This document shows positions 48,554-61,089 of a stretch of 64,000 nt of DNA, in pieces. Each line of letters starts with the position of its first letter. The stretch's first letter is position 1. Under the pieces are notes generated by a model. That model saw nothing but the letters and a program-made list of their open reading frames with translations. It made no database searches and had not been told where the DNA came from. Source of the stretch: Onthophagus taurus (Eukaryota; Arthropoda; Insecta; Coleoptera; Scarabaeidae); contig NC_091967.1 of the NCBI RefSeq assembly GCF_036711975.1, positions 12,772,001 through 12,836,000 on the forward strand. The letters run 5' to 3'. The position numbers and the translations under genes are program-made.

Positions 48554-49767
48554 TTAATTATTAATAAGCAAGTTTTGGATTTCATTTGATATATCTGTAG
48601 CATCCGGTTTTGTTTCTATCTCATTTATACCTTGGCTTAATCTAGCACAAGCTTTCTTATGGACAAACCAATCTAATCTTTGACAATTTCGATCGCAATA
48701 TTGAATTGCTTTACATTTCGAACATTTTTTACTGGGTTTTTCTTCTCCACAAGTATGACAAACGGAGATGTTATCAACAAATCCTCTGTGACCATTAATA
48801 GCTGCTGTTAAAACGTTAAGAGCTGGTGGGGGATCTTTACCAGCCAAACTAGTAACAATTTGTCTAAACAAAGTACAATCTGTGAATGGAAACTCTCTAA
48901 CAGCTTCCCTAATAAAACCGTCCATAAAGTCCAAATAATTATCTTTGCCTGGTTTTAGAATTTTCTTTGAAAATAATTCGATAACATCAAACTTTTTATC
49001 ATCATCTTCTTTCCGATTTTTTCGAATTTTCGATAATGAGTCAACCATGAAACCAAGATAATGAAATTTCATCGCCATAACTTCATTTGATTCCCTTCCT
49101 TTCATTTGCTTTTTGCACATCATCTCTAAAACGTTTTTTATTTCATCCATATGATCTAACAATCCAGGAATTCCTTGGATGTTTAACGCTAACCTAACAG
49201 GGTGAATATTAACAGTACTAATAAATTTATGAAAACCTTCACATAAGAAAGGTGGTAGATAAGGCTTAGTTTGTTGGCCTTGTATAATCGAATAATATTC
49301 AACATCTTTTTTTGGAATAAAATTGTTGATAACTATAACACAACTGTGATTACCAACAAAACCAGCCATTTGTGCTGCTGTTCTTCCAACTGTATTCACA
49401 GATGTAGATTTTGCACCAGCTAGTAACAACAAATTACATACATCTACATTTCCTGATAACCCCCCAAAATGCAAAGCAGTGTAAGAATGTTCGTGTTCGC
49501 AAATATTCGGATCAGCACCCTTCAAATAAAATTTTAAAATTAATTAAAGTTATAAGACTGAATAATAATTAATACCTGATCAAGAAGTAATTGTACAACT
49601 TCTTTATTGCCCTTATAAGCGGCATGTTGAAGTGGAGTCATCAAGTTTTCATCAAAAATGTTCACATCCTTCGCTTCCGTTAGTAATGTTCTTAGTAAAG
49701 GAATATCATTTTTTTCGATTGCTTCGAAAATTTTCTTTTCAGTTGGGTTTAATTCTTTCGGAGGCAT
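48554..49767 (-). CDS. ANKMY2: Ankyrin repeat and MYND domain-containing protein 2
   Basis: Two exons, 49767-49576 and 49519-48554, join in phase to 385 residues (human: 441; the acidic C-terminal tail is shorter here). The start MPPKELNPTEKKIFEAIE fits the family; the frame is open upstream but has no earlier ATG. Ankyrin repeats are visible as LMTPLQHAAYKGNKEVVQLL, YTALHFGGLSGNVDVCNLLL and GRTAAQMAGFVGNHSCVIVI. A middle region matching the human protein follows (HPVRLALNIQ; REFPFTDCTLFRQIV), and a MYND zinc finger occupies residues 318-355 (CHTCGEEKPSKKCSKC ... YCDRNCQRLDW). In mammals ANKMY2 binds FKBP38 and helps adenylyl cyclases reach cilia in Hedgehog signalling; in an insect the role is inferred. 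Confidence 0.95.
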
Positions 49768-49999
49768 TTTACAAGAATTAAAAACTGTTGACAAGCAAAA
49801 GTGAGGTTAGATTATACATGACAGATGGGTTGCATTTTTATCGATCGTTTCTAGATGTCGCTAGAATTAATTTGTAACCAATGTCCGTTGAATAAACATA
49901 CTGTATAAGTACAATATACAAAAATATAAAAAAAATAAAATTAAATTAAAAAAATATTAAAATATAAAGCGAAGTATTAACGGTTATAATTTTATTATT

Positions 50000-50580
50000 G
50001 TTAGGTTATCTAACTTGATTCGGTTACCATGGTGATTAAGATCAAAATATTGCAGATGCTTGTCAAAATTGAAATTGAATTTAAATTTTTTTTTAGGAAA
50101 GAGTCTTATTTAGTTGGTTCAAAAGGCTGTATTTAACTCAAAATTGGTTTATCTAGGGTAGTATAAACAAGGTAAGTGGATTAAATCAAAAAAAGATATT
50201 TTTAATTTATTTCTCTTAATTAGAATCGATTTAAATTAACTACAATTAACGAATTTACTATGAATGCGAGATAATCGTAAAGAATTCGAATTGTTTTAAA
50301 ATTAATAAAAATTAGGTTAGAATTGATAAAAAAATCGGAAAAAAAATTTATTATTTTAAGGTTATCCAACTTGACTCGGTTACCATGGTGATTAATATCC
50401 AAATATTACAGTTTCTTGTCAAAATTGACGTTGAATTCAAGTTTTTGAAATGAAAAACACAATTAATTGGATTTAAAGGTTGTATTTAATTCAAAATGGG
50501 TAAATGGATGAAATGATGAAATTATAAGCAAGGTAAGTGGATTAAATCAAAAAAAAAAAATTTTTAGATCAATTAAAATG
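50000..50580. repeat. Two-copy duplication, period about 356-361 bp
   Basis: Copy 1 begins at about 50004 (GGTTATCTAACTTGATTCGG) and copy 2 at about 50360 (GGTTATCCAACTTGACTCGG). Both continue with GTTACCATGGTGATTAA, CTTGTCAAAATTGA and, at 50169 and 50530, AAGGTAAGTGGATTAAATCA. About 210 bp of each unit is clearly shared. I do not recognise the unit. Confidence 0.75.
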
Positions 50581-50599
50581 TACAAGAATTTAGGGTTAA

Positions 50600-50725
50600 A
50601 TAACAATTAAAACTAGAACTAACACTAGACCTAGAACTAGAAGGTTTTAGGTTTAGACGGGCGTCTTAGACAAGAACTTAGAAAAGTCTGAAGACGCACG
50701 GCTAAACCCGAATATTTCTAGTTAG
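50600..50725. repeat. Inverted repeat built from MITE-like ends turned inside out
   Basis: The left arm (CTAGAACTAGAAGGTTTTAGG, then TTTAGACGGGCGTCTTAGAC) mirrors the right arm (GTCTGAAGACGC, CGGCTAAACCCGAA, TTTCTAGTT) around a 12-16-base centre at about 50670. The arms carry the same end sequence as the element at 53117-53304, but in the opposite relative order. Confidence 0.7.
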
Positions 50726-53116
50726 TTTAAAAGTTATAACCAATACTCAACGGACCTTGATTTGTAACCTTAAAAGTTTAAATTATAAAGTGGACAAGAA
50801 TAATTAAAATAACTCAAATTTCTTGCGTTTTTATATATTACCGATAGACTAACAACATTTTTAAATCGCCCATTGGTAAATCCTGGGCAAAGTGTCATTT
50901 TCAGCCACAGAATTTGACGAAAATTTTACATCTGCATATTTATTACGATTACAAAGGTTTATATGTACAACATTTGATTAATTTATCTTAAGTTAAGGTT
51001 AAATAATCTCCTCTTCTGCTTTGTGACAACTATAATTTTGATCGTTCTCAGGTATAGGACGAATTTTATATTTGTCACTAGCATTAACTTGCAATAGGTT
51101 TAACCTATATTTTTTATGATTCAGATTGCACAAAAACGCTATATAGTAATAGCGAAAGCCTCGCAATGGACCAATACATCAGATGCAGGAAAGATAATGG
51201 GAAGTTCTATTATGTGATCTCCATAGACTTGCAAAGAGCCATAGATCATAATGACATCAAGAGGCATATGGTGAAATACTGCTACCTTTATAGTAGACAG
51301 ATATTCAACCAGAAAGTCCAACAAGCACCGAGTAATCAAGCAAAAGAACCCGTTCGGCCAGTCTGTATTTAATTACGTAATGGCAAACTGCTAACCGAGG
51401 TCAACTTTGGAAAGTTTGCAGTTTCTGCAACGACAAGGTAAGGATCTGACAAGGGCGGCGCTTTCACTATGCAAGAAGAGTATCAACCGTGCTCAATCTT
51501 GTGAATCGGCGTCGCCACCAATTTCACTAACGTAACTCTCAATGAGATCTCATAAAGTGCTTTGGAAATATCTAAAACAACTCTAACACAACAATATAAA
51601 ATCACTATAACATTTCTTATTGTTTTAGGCTGCATCGCAACATCGTTGAGGTGTTTGGTTAAAATGGATAAAATACAAAACCGGATACCATCATATTTGA
51701 AATTTGGGCCGATAACATAATCGTAAAATAGTTTATATTTCCCTGCTTTATACATGGATTGATGCTAAAACGAATGATGCAATTACAAAAATAGTAGGTA
51801 TTTTTTTTCTTAATGACTATCTTTTCATGAAGTAACTTAAAAAAAGAAGTTTTTTGTAGTCACCTAAATAATTAACATAAGTATTCTTTTAAGAGGGTAC
51901 CCTCTCAAGTGACAATACTCGAAAGTGGTAACCGCTGTCCACAGGGGACATAGTTTTTGTCGCAGTGTTATCGTCACCATTTCGTGACATTTCCTGCCTT
52001 CGCGGTAATATTGTTCTTGGTAGACGGAAGAAGGAAAGTCGCCGGTCGGCTCATTTATCGTATACAGCCCAAAAGTAGTCCTTATTACCCGGTTATTAGT
52101 TCGACTGTCCTTTACACAGGTAAATGTAATGCTGACAATAGAAAGAGGGTGGTGCGTGTCTTCCGGTTCGCCGAGTGGCTCCTCTTAACCTTTGGCAAGT
52201 GTTAAAAGTGTCTGGGACCCCCCCTAAAGAGACGCTGGCGGCGGCCAGACGTATTGATTTGTAATGTTAAAATTTCTTTCATTCTTGTAAATCCCATTCA
52301 TTAAAAAGAATAAATAAATTTGGTTATCGCCATCATAATGTAATATAAAAGTAATGACAATCACAATTATAATTTGATTTAATTGCTGTTTAAAATCGTA
52401 ATTATCTGTTTTGAGTATTTTGCGAAAAGAAAACAGACGTCGGGCGCCACTCTTTTTCAGTTTGGGCCAGTGTCGTCGCCTGGGACAGTGATATCGAGTA
52501 ATTATCGTCCTTCGTTCTTTGGCTAATGTGCCAGGGAAACCTTCTAATGCGTAAGGCGCCTTTCCTTTTTACTTGGCTCGAGTCTGCGACTCGTCAAGAG
52601 TCACTCGGGGCGAAACATGCCGCGCAACCCCGGATGACGCCAAACCCCATCGACGGATGGATCTCTGCCAAAATGTCTTTGTGACCACTGTGTACAAACA
52701 CGCGCAGTTACGCAACGCACATTGTGCTAAATTGCTGTATACATCCCTTGAAGTTGTTTATTTATTGGAACGTTTGACGATTGACAAATAGTCACGAAGC
52801 GTGTTATGGTAAAAATCTATTGAACCCACTATTGAATGTTTATAGATTGCTTTCTGTCAAAATTTTAAGAAGATTAAAAATATTATCTAAAAATATAATT
52901 TTAATTTAATTACTCAATAAAATAGTGTGAATGTATAAAGTTAATCCATTTATATACGTAGTAGTTATGTTTGTGTTATATTTTGTTACATTTGTAATCG
53001 AAAGTTTTAGAACCTTCTGGAAATGAATTCGCTTTGCTTTGCGGATGCGTTGTATCCATGGTCATACTAACTTTTATGAAAAGAACAAATGTAAATTTTT
53101 AATAAACTCTCAACAT

Positions 53117-53304
53117 GGCTAAACCTGACTGTTTCTAGTTTTAGGTCAAATGTTAGTTCTAGTGACAGTGCTAGGTAGCGCTAGTCAGCATTAGATAACA
53201 CTATGTTGCATACTTTTACTGAATTAAACTTAAAACTAGTGTTTATTCTAGTTTTGCACTAGAACTAACACAAAACCTGGAACTAGAAACATTCGGATTT
53301 AGCC
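53117..53304. mobile_element. Short MITE with inverted ends
   Basis: The ends GGCTAAACCTGACTGTTTCTAG and the complement of CTAGAAACATTCGGATTTAGCC form inverted repeats of about 30 bases, continuing into TTTTAGG / CCTGGAA. The 188-bp interior is rich in CTAGT/ACTAG motifs and is non-coding. The flanks show no obvious target duplication. Confidence 0.65.
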
Positions 53305-54659
53305 GGCTTTACTTTTTATTTTAATATTAGTTTCTGTGGGCAAAAGTCCGAACATGGTGTGTACTTTTCATACCCAAATAATGGCATTTAAAAAAAAATG
53401 TTAAATGATAGTTTTTTTAAAAAAACTGCGTTGTCCCTTTTCGCCTGGAAATGTGCTGATTAGGGACGGTCATGTTATTCAGCCGTTATTCTCATTTAAA
53501 GCGGCTGAAGTGTAAAGGGCAACATTTAGAGAAAATATATTGTATGAAAAAAGCTTTGTCCCGATTCAGATGGAAGTCCCTATACACCTCGTTTTACGGT
53601 ATGTTTAATATGTCCAGCCTAGCAATTGCAACATTACTTGACAGTTTCAGGGAAAATAAATTTACCTGGAAAAATGTTGTAAACACCTAAAAAAGTGTTT
53701 GAATGCAAAACCACGAAATAAAAACTCATCATTGGGAAAAGATTTGCTACTTTTGCAGCAATATACAAAAAGGTGTTGATGATCGTCTTCCACAGAATAA
53801 CACTAAAGTGTTCCAACTTGCTCCTTACCATTCTTAGCATAATGTAATTGAACTAGATTGAGCCGATTGAAAATTTATTATAATAATAAATCGACAGCCA
53901 ACACAAAAATCGTGTTAATAACGTGTGATGCAGTGCTTTGTTAAATTGTATAATACAGGTATGGAGTAATTGTATAAAACACGTTGATTGAAAAAGACAG
54001 GTAATCCATATAGCTAATACTTCCTTTAAAAATATTCCTCCATATATTATAAACCGCTAAGATTGTGATTCGGAAGACGATGAACATGTGATGATGATAT
54101 TAATAATAAATGTTTTAGATGTTAATTTGTTTACTTACAATTAGACAAGGTGATTCTATAATAAATGGTGTTTCATATTTTTCCTTATTTTTTGTGATTA
54201 CATTAATTAAATATTATACTTTTATTAATTTTTTTAATTTTCGATTGAACCACTTTCTCTTTTAATCTTGATCTAGATTTAAAAATGTGTGTAACAAAAA
54301 TACATTAATAACTCGTTAACAAAGTAAATTAAGCTGGCATTCTTTCCAGACAAAGTAAATATAAACATTTTCTGATGTACATGCAAATTTTGAAGTAAAT
54401 AACTTATTTATTTTAGTATAGTTGGGTTGAACCAAAATCTGTTATGAATCCTTTGGGTGTTTTTATAACTTTTGTTGTTGACATCTATAACCAGTTTTCT
54501 TTCATCGACCACATGTTGTCTTCATATTATTATATTCATATTATGTGTTACATCTCTCTACCTATATTATTTATATAATTATTATTCCTTCTAATCAAAT
54601 AATCTTTACACTTTTTTTAATATTGAATTTTTTCTTTTTTGTGCTTCCCAGTAAGTATA

Positions 54660-54990
54660 CCATTGTTATCTTATTTAAGTGAGGTCGGTCCCATTAGCGG
54701 TATATAATGAGTCAAACCATAAAAATGTGGGGCTGGTTCCAAGGGTGTCGGGGCACTTCGCCATTTGTTAAGCACCAAAACCCTCCGTCCAATAGGAACT
54801 CAAAATCTTAACCGCAAAGATTACCTCCACCAATGTATCTGCGACCATGTGGCACCACCCGTATTTGCAAAACAATCCCTTGCATTTAGGCAAAACGAGC
54901 GTAGCCTTTGATGTTAGTTTGGCTTTTGAGTTACTCGGTGACAAAGTGAAGTGCAAGTAAGACTTTTTACTTTCGAAATTTGTTATCAAC
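54660..54990 (+). promoter_or_regulatory. Putative promoter of the T-box gene
   Basis: A relatively GC-rich stretch directly before the first ATG contains TATATAATG at 54701 and CCAAT at about 54791. Spacing of about 290 bases from the TATA-like site to the ATG would allow a normal 5' UTR. No start site is known. Confidence 0.4.
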
Positions 54991-57900
54991 ATGACTTCAG
55001 TATTTAGTGGATCTAATTGTACGTATATTTTTTAAAGTTTTGTGTCTACATTTTTGATTATTATTTAAAAAAAGGGTTAAAATGTTTTAAGTGGAACCTT
55101 TTTCATTTTTTAGATTTTTATGATATGGAACCCCCCGTTATTGTACTTGTTGACACTCATCTTTGGAAGATGTTCAATAAAGTTGGTACCGAGATGATTA
55201 TCACTAAGAATGGAAGGTATGTTTCTACATTTTTTTGTCATAATTTTTTAAAATTATTTTGTTGTAATAATTTTCTTCTTCAACTTATTTATTTTTCACA
55301 AATCAATTTTTATCATCAATTCTACTTTCTATTATAGTTCTTATGATAATTTTAGTCTAGATATTATTAAGGTATATCATAGCATTTTAATATTAGATTG
55401 ACTTGAAAGAGTTTTTTATTTTGTGGTCCTTGTTCAACCATAATTTTCTTTTATCTTCTTTCGGGTGTCATTAAAATTTGCAATCTTCAAAAGACGCCTT
55501 ACGCAAGAGCGGTCGAGACTGGTGCCAGTCTGATGGTGTGGCGTCGCCGGGGGTGTCGCTTAACACTTGACCCTCCACCAAAAGGCGCCGACAATCCGGA
55601 CAGGCCGACGGCCACCCTGCGAACCACAATCCTTTTGCACTTGTTCCGAACCCCTGAAAACGACGAACAATGCCAGAGGATCCTTTAAACGGGATCCATA
55701 CATAGCTACCAGCTCATCTTATGCTCATCGCGCATCGGCTTCATTGTTCTCATTGTCCTCGCCATTTTTCTTGATCTAATCTCTAATACGCATCGATTGC
55801 AAAACTCAAGAGGGCTAACTTTAGCCTTTAACTAAAAATACAATGTCTAAGTAATAGTCGGCACCTTTGCTTTTTGAATCAAAAGAGGACGGTTTCTTTG
55901 GTAGAGATTTTTTTGTTATCGCATAATTTAAAATTTTTTTATATACTCAAATAATCCGAAGCTACTGACATAAGAAATTAAAATTAAATTTTTTTTATTG
56001 GTAGTAATATAGCTTTCCAATCCAATCTAGTGTAAGCCAAAAGCTTTTACACGATAACTATACCTTGGCTTTTTGTTTAACCTTTTTTCTTATTTTTTTT
56101 GAGTGCTGATAACCACGGTTATTAACCAGCTTTACGACACATTCCAAAAATAAACACATTCCCTCATCCATCGGTTTCTTATTGGGGTAGGTTAAGACGG
56201 AAATTACTATTTTTCTAGCGGTTTGGTTTATTTTCTTTCTAATTTTGTGATTATGTACTCTTATATAACAACATATAACAATTGTTTCAACAATTTTTCC
56301 AAAATGATTATGTTTTACATTTATTATTAATGGAGGAATAGGAAAGTCTTGTATTTTTGATGAATCTGGCTGAATTGATGAATATTGAAAGATTAGTTAA
56401 AAATAAAATTAGCCAAAAATTTTCATCAAATTTTCATATTTTTGTATTTTTCTCAATATAAATGCATCTGAGCGCAAAAGTGTAAGAGAGCAATATTGTT
56501 AAGAATAAAATTTGCTACAACTATTGTTCTAAAAGATTTTTTATAACATGCTTCGTTTCCCAAGTATTATATTAACAACTAGTAAAACAACGAAATTGAT
56601 CAAATTTTTATATTTTTATATTTTTCTCGATATCTATGCATCTAAGAGGAAAAGTGCAAGAGAGCGATATTGTTAGGAATAAAATTTGCTACAATTTCTG
56701 TTCTAAATGTTTTTTTGAAATATGCTCAGAATCCCGGATCTTACCATTAACATCTTGTAAGTAGGGTGTTCTATTTAACAAAATAAAGTTGACCCATTTT
56801 CTACAAAGCTAAAAGGGATAAACAATTTTTTATGCAAAATTATTTGGGCTAACAAAATTAACAAAAATTTTGTACAAAAGCGAGACCGAATTTCCAACCC
56901 AACTCATTCTTCCAGCAAATAGCTCTTCAGTCGAGATTTTCCGGCGCTTTCTCGAACTTTGGTATAAAAAAAGTTTCACAAATTTTCGATGGGATACATG
57001 TCTGGGATACTGTAGTGTGTTTCTAATACATGAGGATAATTATACAAGATTTTGTATAATATACTTACTTTGTGTTTTGAATCGTTATCTTGGTAAAACC
57101 GCCAATTGCTGTCAAGAGATAAGTATAAGATACTCTTTTTGATCCATTATTCACTAGATAACGTGCAAAAATTCTGCTCCGGTATCTGAAAACAATCCCC
57201 AAACCATTATAAAAAAGAAAGTTCTTCACAAATCGATAGGTGGCCAAAAAATATCTTGGAATAATTCTTCCTTTCAAAAGGGTACATTTAACTCAAGTGT
57301 AAAGTTGTCTATCAACTCGCAGCATTGATAATAGTCAGGAATCGGAATATTTGATTAAACGATTTCTGTCGCGATAACTACCGCACCATCTCATACAACA
57401 AAAGTTCTGTTTTAATTGCTTGTAGTGCAAAAGGGTCTGAACATGAAAACGAGGAATTCGCGAAAATCCTTCTATAGTACTTTATAACCAGCATAAATAC
57501 ATTTCTTAGCCAAATTAACCGACCAGCTATTTGTATAACAAAGGTGCGATGTTATATCTTCAAACTGAGGTTGCGTGCGGCCAATGCAATATAGATCAAG
57601 ATCAATGGTATTTTATCTCTATGGGGCTTAACTGTGATGTCTCGATCGTAAGCGTCTTCAACTGTAAACCTTCACAAGTAGCAAAAATATATTTTCTTTG
57701 CCTTAATATAGAATAGCGATAAGTTAAATATATTTTCTCTGCCTTACTACGTAATAATTCCTTATACACTAAGATTCTTTGGCTACAATGTTTAGCGGTC
57801 AACAAAAATATTTATTCACTGCCTTAGTACACAATAATTTCTTATTTTCCAAGATCGTGATTTATTCGCCAATTGGGACATTATCCTCACTAATTGGAGC

Positions 57901-59979
57901 AAAAAAAGCTTAGATCTCGGGAATCATTTCAATCGCGTTCTCTTTCAAAGGTCTTGATAGTTGCAATTTGGCCACAAACTCAGTCGGTCAAAACCAGAAA
58001 TTAACTGGCTGAGATGCAGAACTTCAACAACCTAAACTCGATGTGGTCTTTAAAACTACTTTAGTCTGAAAAAAAATTTTGTAGTAATTATTTATTTAGG
58101 TTCTTATTGATTCAAGTTAAATATTTCAAATTTATTTCAATCAATATCCTGTTCTTAAATTATTAGTTATCTATTTCGGAATAGAGGAAAGTAAATTAGC
58201 TAGCAAATAAGAAATTTAGCGTCGCCGTCAGTTTGGAGACAACGAGACGGTTGAAGGTTGAACTTCGAACAACAGATGACGGTGCACTTAAGGGTTTGTT
58301 TACTTGTCCTCGTCGAAGGCGCCACCGTTAAGATAAACAATTCACTGCTTAAACAACGCCCTTTGCCATTTTCAGGTCAAACGTCCTTTACTTTTATGTT
58401 TATTATACTTTTATATACAAGGGTTTTTGTCCTTCCTTGTTAAAGAAAGGGTTCAAGTGGATTTGTAAAACAACTTCTTCCTCAACTCTGAATTTTTGTT
58501 ACTACACTTCAAAAACAGTAATGCGTAAAAATGTATGTTGATAAAAAACTATTCAGTAGCTATCTAAAGAAACTTCTTAAGATTACAAAGTCGGCATTTT
58601 TAACGGAAGCGACCTTGGTATTTAGACCTGATGGTATTTTAATACCCCACAATTTCGGTCAAAACCGACCCTAAAGTCATCACCTATTTATTTATTTTAA
58701 AACTAGGAACTTCCTCTTCACCAAAATCTAAATCCCCCTTCTTTTATTTTTACAGGAAATTATTTCCAACCATCAAAATACGCCTTTACAACTTGGACCC
58801 GAACGCCGAATACGACGTTGCTTTACATATGAAGATGTCTAGGAATTGCCGATTAAAATTTCAAGCAAAATCCGGTTGGAAAGAAGCCGGAAACAGCGAC
58901 CCAAAAGCAAGCAAAGATATTTACGTTCATTTCGAATCCGGTAAAACCGGACATGAACTAATGATGAAACCTTTGTCTTTCGATAAGATTAGGGTTACAA
59001 ATTCTTTACCTGCCGCTTTAAGTAGTAGCGGAAGTATGGAAAAGTACAATGATTTTATTTGCTTGAACAGTATGCATGAATATTTACCAACGGTTGTTTT
59101 AACTATGAGGACGCCTTATGGAAACAGAACGTTTTGTTATCCTTTAGAATTAACTAAATTTGTTGCTGTAACTGCTTATCAAGTAGGTATAAATTTCAAT
59201 TAATCAATATTAAAAATCAAATTGATGATGATACTTTCGCAAAAGTAGAAGTCATCACGTATCCGCCTACATTTTAACCAAAAACCAACAGATGTCTTAC
59301 AAATTATCTACGGTCCTCCTTTGACCAACATTTCCAATAAGCAATTATTCTAAGAAGTCGGCTCGTTGAAAGAATGGGAGGCGCCGGCGCCTCGTAGTAT
59401 CCTATTTCTTAAAACCAGACTTTTCCTATAAAAACCGTTAAGCTTAATTGTATTAATTTATTTAATTAATTTCTTTTTCAGAACCAACAAGTAACCGAAA
59501 TAAAAATCAACAAAAACCCTTTTGCAAAAGGATTTAGAGCAGATGGACAAGCAAAAAAACGGAAACCAAACAACACCGTTGAAGAACCAAAATCAAAAAG
59601 AATTTCCTCTGAGTCACCCCAAGAAGACGCTGAGAGATTATCACCATACCAATCATTTTCGGAGACTTTAATCCCACCGTGGAGTATTCATCCAATGCAT
59701 ACGATGGTTCCTTGTTCATTTTTGTTACCTCCACAATCGAATTTTCCTTATTCTCACGTCCCGAGTTTAAGAAATTTTGAAATGTCCACGCAGGGAAGAT
59801 ATCAACCAGATGTGGATTGTTGCAGTCTTTCAACAAGTTCAAATTTAAGCTCAACACCTTCAAGTTCACCAGTTAGTACAGGTTACTCGAAAGTATCACA
59901 AGAAAAGAAATTTGTGGATAAACCAAATGAAAATCATAAATTAGGGTTTTCAATACATAGGATTTTATATGAATTGTAA
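54991..59979 (+). CDS. Divergent T-box transcription factor
   Basis: T-box proteins bind TCACACCT-type half-sites and control mesoderm, heart and limb development. Four exons, 54991-55018, 55114-55216, 58756-59182 and 59482-59979, join in phase to 351 residues. The first exon encodes only MTSVFSGSN plus one base, and its donor (GTACGT) was chosen by phase. The T-box starts near residue 20: LWKMFNKVGTEMIITKNGRK, then FPTIKI, GWKEAGNSDP, LSFDKIRVTN, LNSMHEYLPTV, FVAVTAYQNQQVTEIKINKN and PFAKGFRADG. The core is unusual: the common KRYRY block is replaced by RNCRLKFQAKSG, and an extra segment (LPAALSSSGSMEKYNDF) precedes LNSMH. The C-terminal region is Ser/Pro-rich without a known motif. It does not fit cleanly into the bi, byn, org-1, H15/mid or Doc groups as I remember them. 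Intron 2 is 3.5 kb. Confidence 0.9.
55490..55790. other. GC-rich block in T-box intron 2
   Basis: A 300-base stretch much richer in G and C than its AT-rich surroundings, near the start of the 3.5-kb intron. The open frame across it (55567-55779) has no known motif and no splice support. A regulatory element is one explanation. Confidence 0.4.
56400..56750 (+). repeat. Dimer of a dispersed ~173-bp repeat (copy B)
   Basis: Two units about 173 bp apart share TTTTTCTCnATAT, TGCATCTnAG, AAAAGTG, AAGAGAGC and AATAAAATTTGCTACAA. The same dimer is found at 10615-10915 in reverse orientation. Confidence 0.75.
56870..57300 (-). mobile_element. Tc1-like transposase remnant in T-box intron 2
   Basis: Minus-strand frames give pieces near 57200 similar to MVWGxFS and then NWRFYQDNDSKHKV and DMYPIENL, the DND and DxxPIENLW blocks of Tc1-like transposases. 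Stops and frame shifts are present. I did not find convincing terminal repeats. Confidence 0.65.
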
Positions 59980-60700
59980 ATTGAGAAAGATAAAATTTAA
60001 TTGTGTGATATATCAAATGTTTATTATAAAAAGGATAATGTTTTATTAAGATTTTGTATATAGATTTATAAAGATTTTGTATAATAAACATTAATAAATA
60101 TTTTATTTAAAGAAATGTTGATGATATTTTAAGCTGTTCAAACATAGATGGAGCCCAACAAACTAACCCAAAGCGTTTAATTGTAATAAGTAGCGCCATC
60201 TAGTAAAATTAAACTAAAAGTAAAGCATTTTGGTTTGCATACATTTCTTTATTTATAATTTACAATGTTTACAAATACTTTACATTGTTTATTAAAGAAA
60301 TTAATTACTAAACAATATATTGTTCAAACAATTTTTCAAATTCACCATTAAAACCGAACAAAGAAGTCAACGTCAATAGAATATAGAAACGTCATAATCT
60401 TGTTAAAAAATGTTAAATATTTTTTTTTCAATTTCATGCGTTAATTCTAATTAAATACATAGGTAAAATATATAAATTTATATATTGAGTGATTCTCAAG
60501 TGATAAGAACAACATTTACAAGATCTCATTTAGATCAGCGTCAGATTAGGTAAGTAAACAACATAACCTCAAAATCAATACAACATTTTTTTTGCACTCT
60601 GAAATAAACACGTTATGTGTTTCGTTTAACCGATCACTTATCACCTCGAAACCGTAGAAAGTACTTATAGTTTAGCTTTAAGATAGCGACTAGTTTTATA

Positions 60701-60826
60701 ATGTCTGGTTTGATGAAAAAACGTGTCTCATTGCCCAATGTTAGATACAGAAGTCTTTCGGGGGTATCTTGGAAGGAAATTAGGGAACGATGGGGACATA
60801 CGGACACCCGATCTATCATCTCAGAG
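60701..60826 (+). CDS. Candidate alternative first coding exon A of an unidentified gene
   Basis: The ATG at 60701 opens 42 codons (MSGLMKKRVSLPNVRYRS, then WKEIRERWGHTDTRSIISE) ending in phase 0 at the donor GAG/GTACTA. A possible 5' UTR exon with donor GTAAGT ends at about 60549. The peptide is basic and uninterrupted, but I do not recognise it. It cannot be spliced in frame to exon B, because the join would meet a stop, so it should skip to an exon beyond the window. Confidence 0.4.
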
Positions 60827-61089
60827 GTACTATTACTTGTTATTGTGATAATGTGGTCTTTATAATCATATCTGATAACTTGTGGTGTATATGTGAACTT
60901 TGTCGTTGATATAGTAAATTATTTGGTTTACGTTCCATGACGTGAAGATAAAAGGGCATTGAGATGTTTATGTTTACAACAGAAAAAGATTTAACTGTAC
61001 GAACAGTACAGTAACGTCATGATGAGTATATTAACAAGTTAATATGTAAAATTATTTTTAAACTATTTTAATTGTTAACTGCAGTGTAA

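Larger units (their letters stand above)
49768..54650. other. Gene-free block between ANKMY2 and the T-box gene
   Basis: Apart from the repeats listed, I find no gene with support. Two sub-blocks, about 51890-52260 and 52430-52800, are clearly richer in G and C than the rest; because they lie upstream of a T-box gene, they may be regulatory. The open frames at 51166-51372 and 51957-52205 show no known motif. Confidence 0.45.

Noticed and set aside
49768-49794. Longer ANKMY2 start reading STVFNSCK before MPPKEL
   Set aside because: The first codon there is TTG, not ATG. The ATG at 49767 fits the family start better.
51166-51372. 68-codon frame upstream of the T-box gene
   Set aside because: It faintly resembles transposon-derived sequence, but not enough to name a family or call a gene.
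60634-60819. Minus-strand frame overlapping candidate exon A
   Set aside because: The plus-strand reading has an ATG and a donor in phase; the minus-strand one has no such support.
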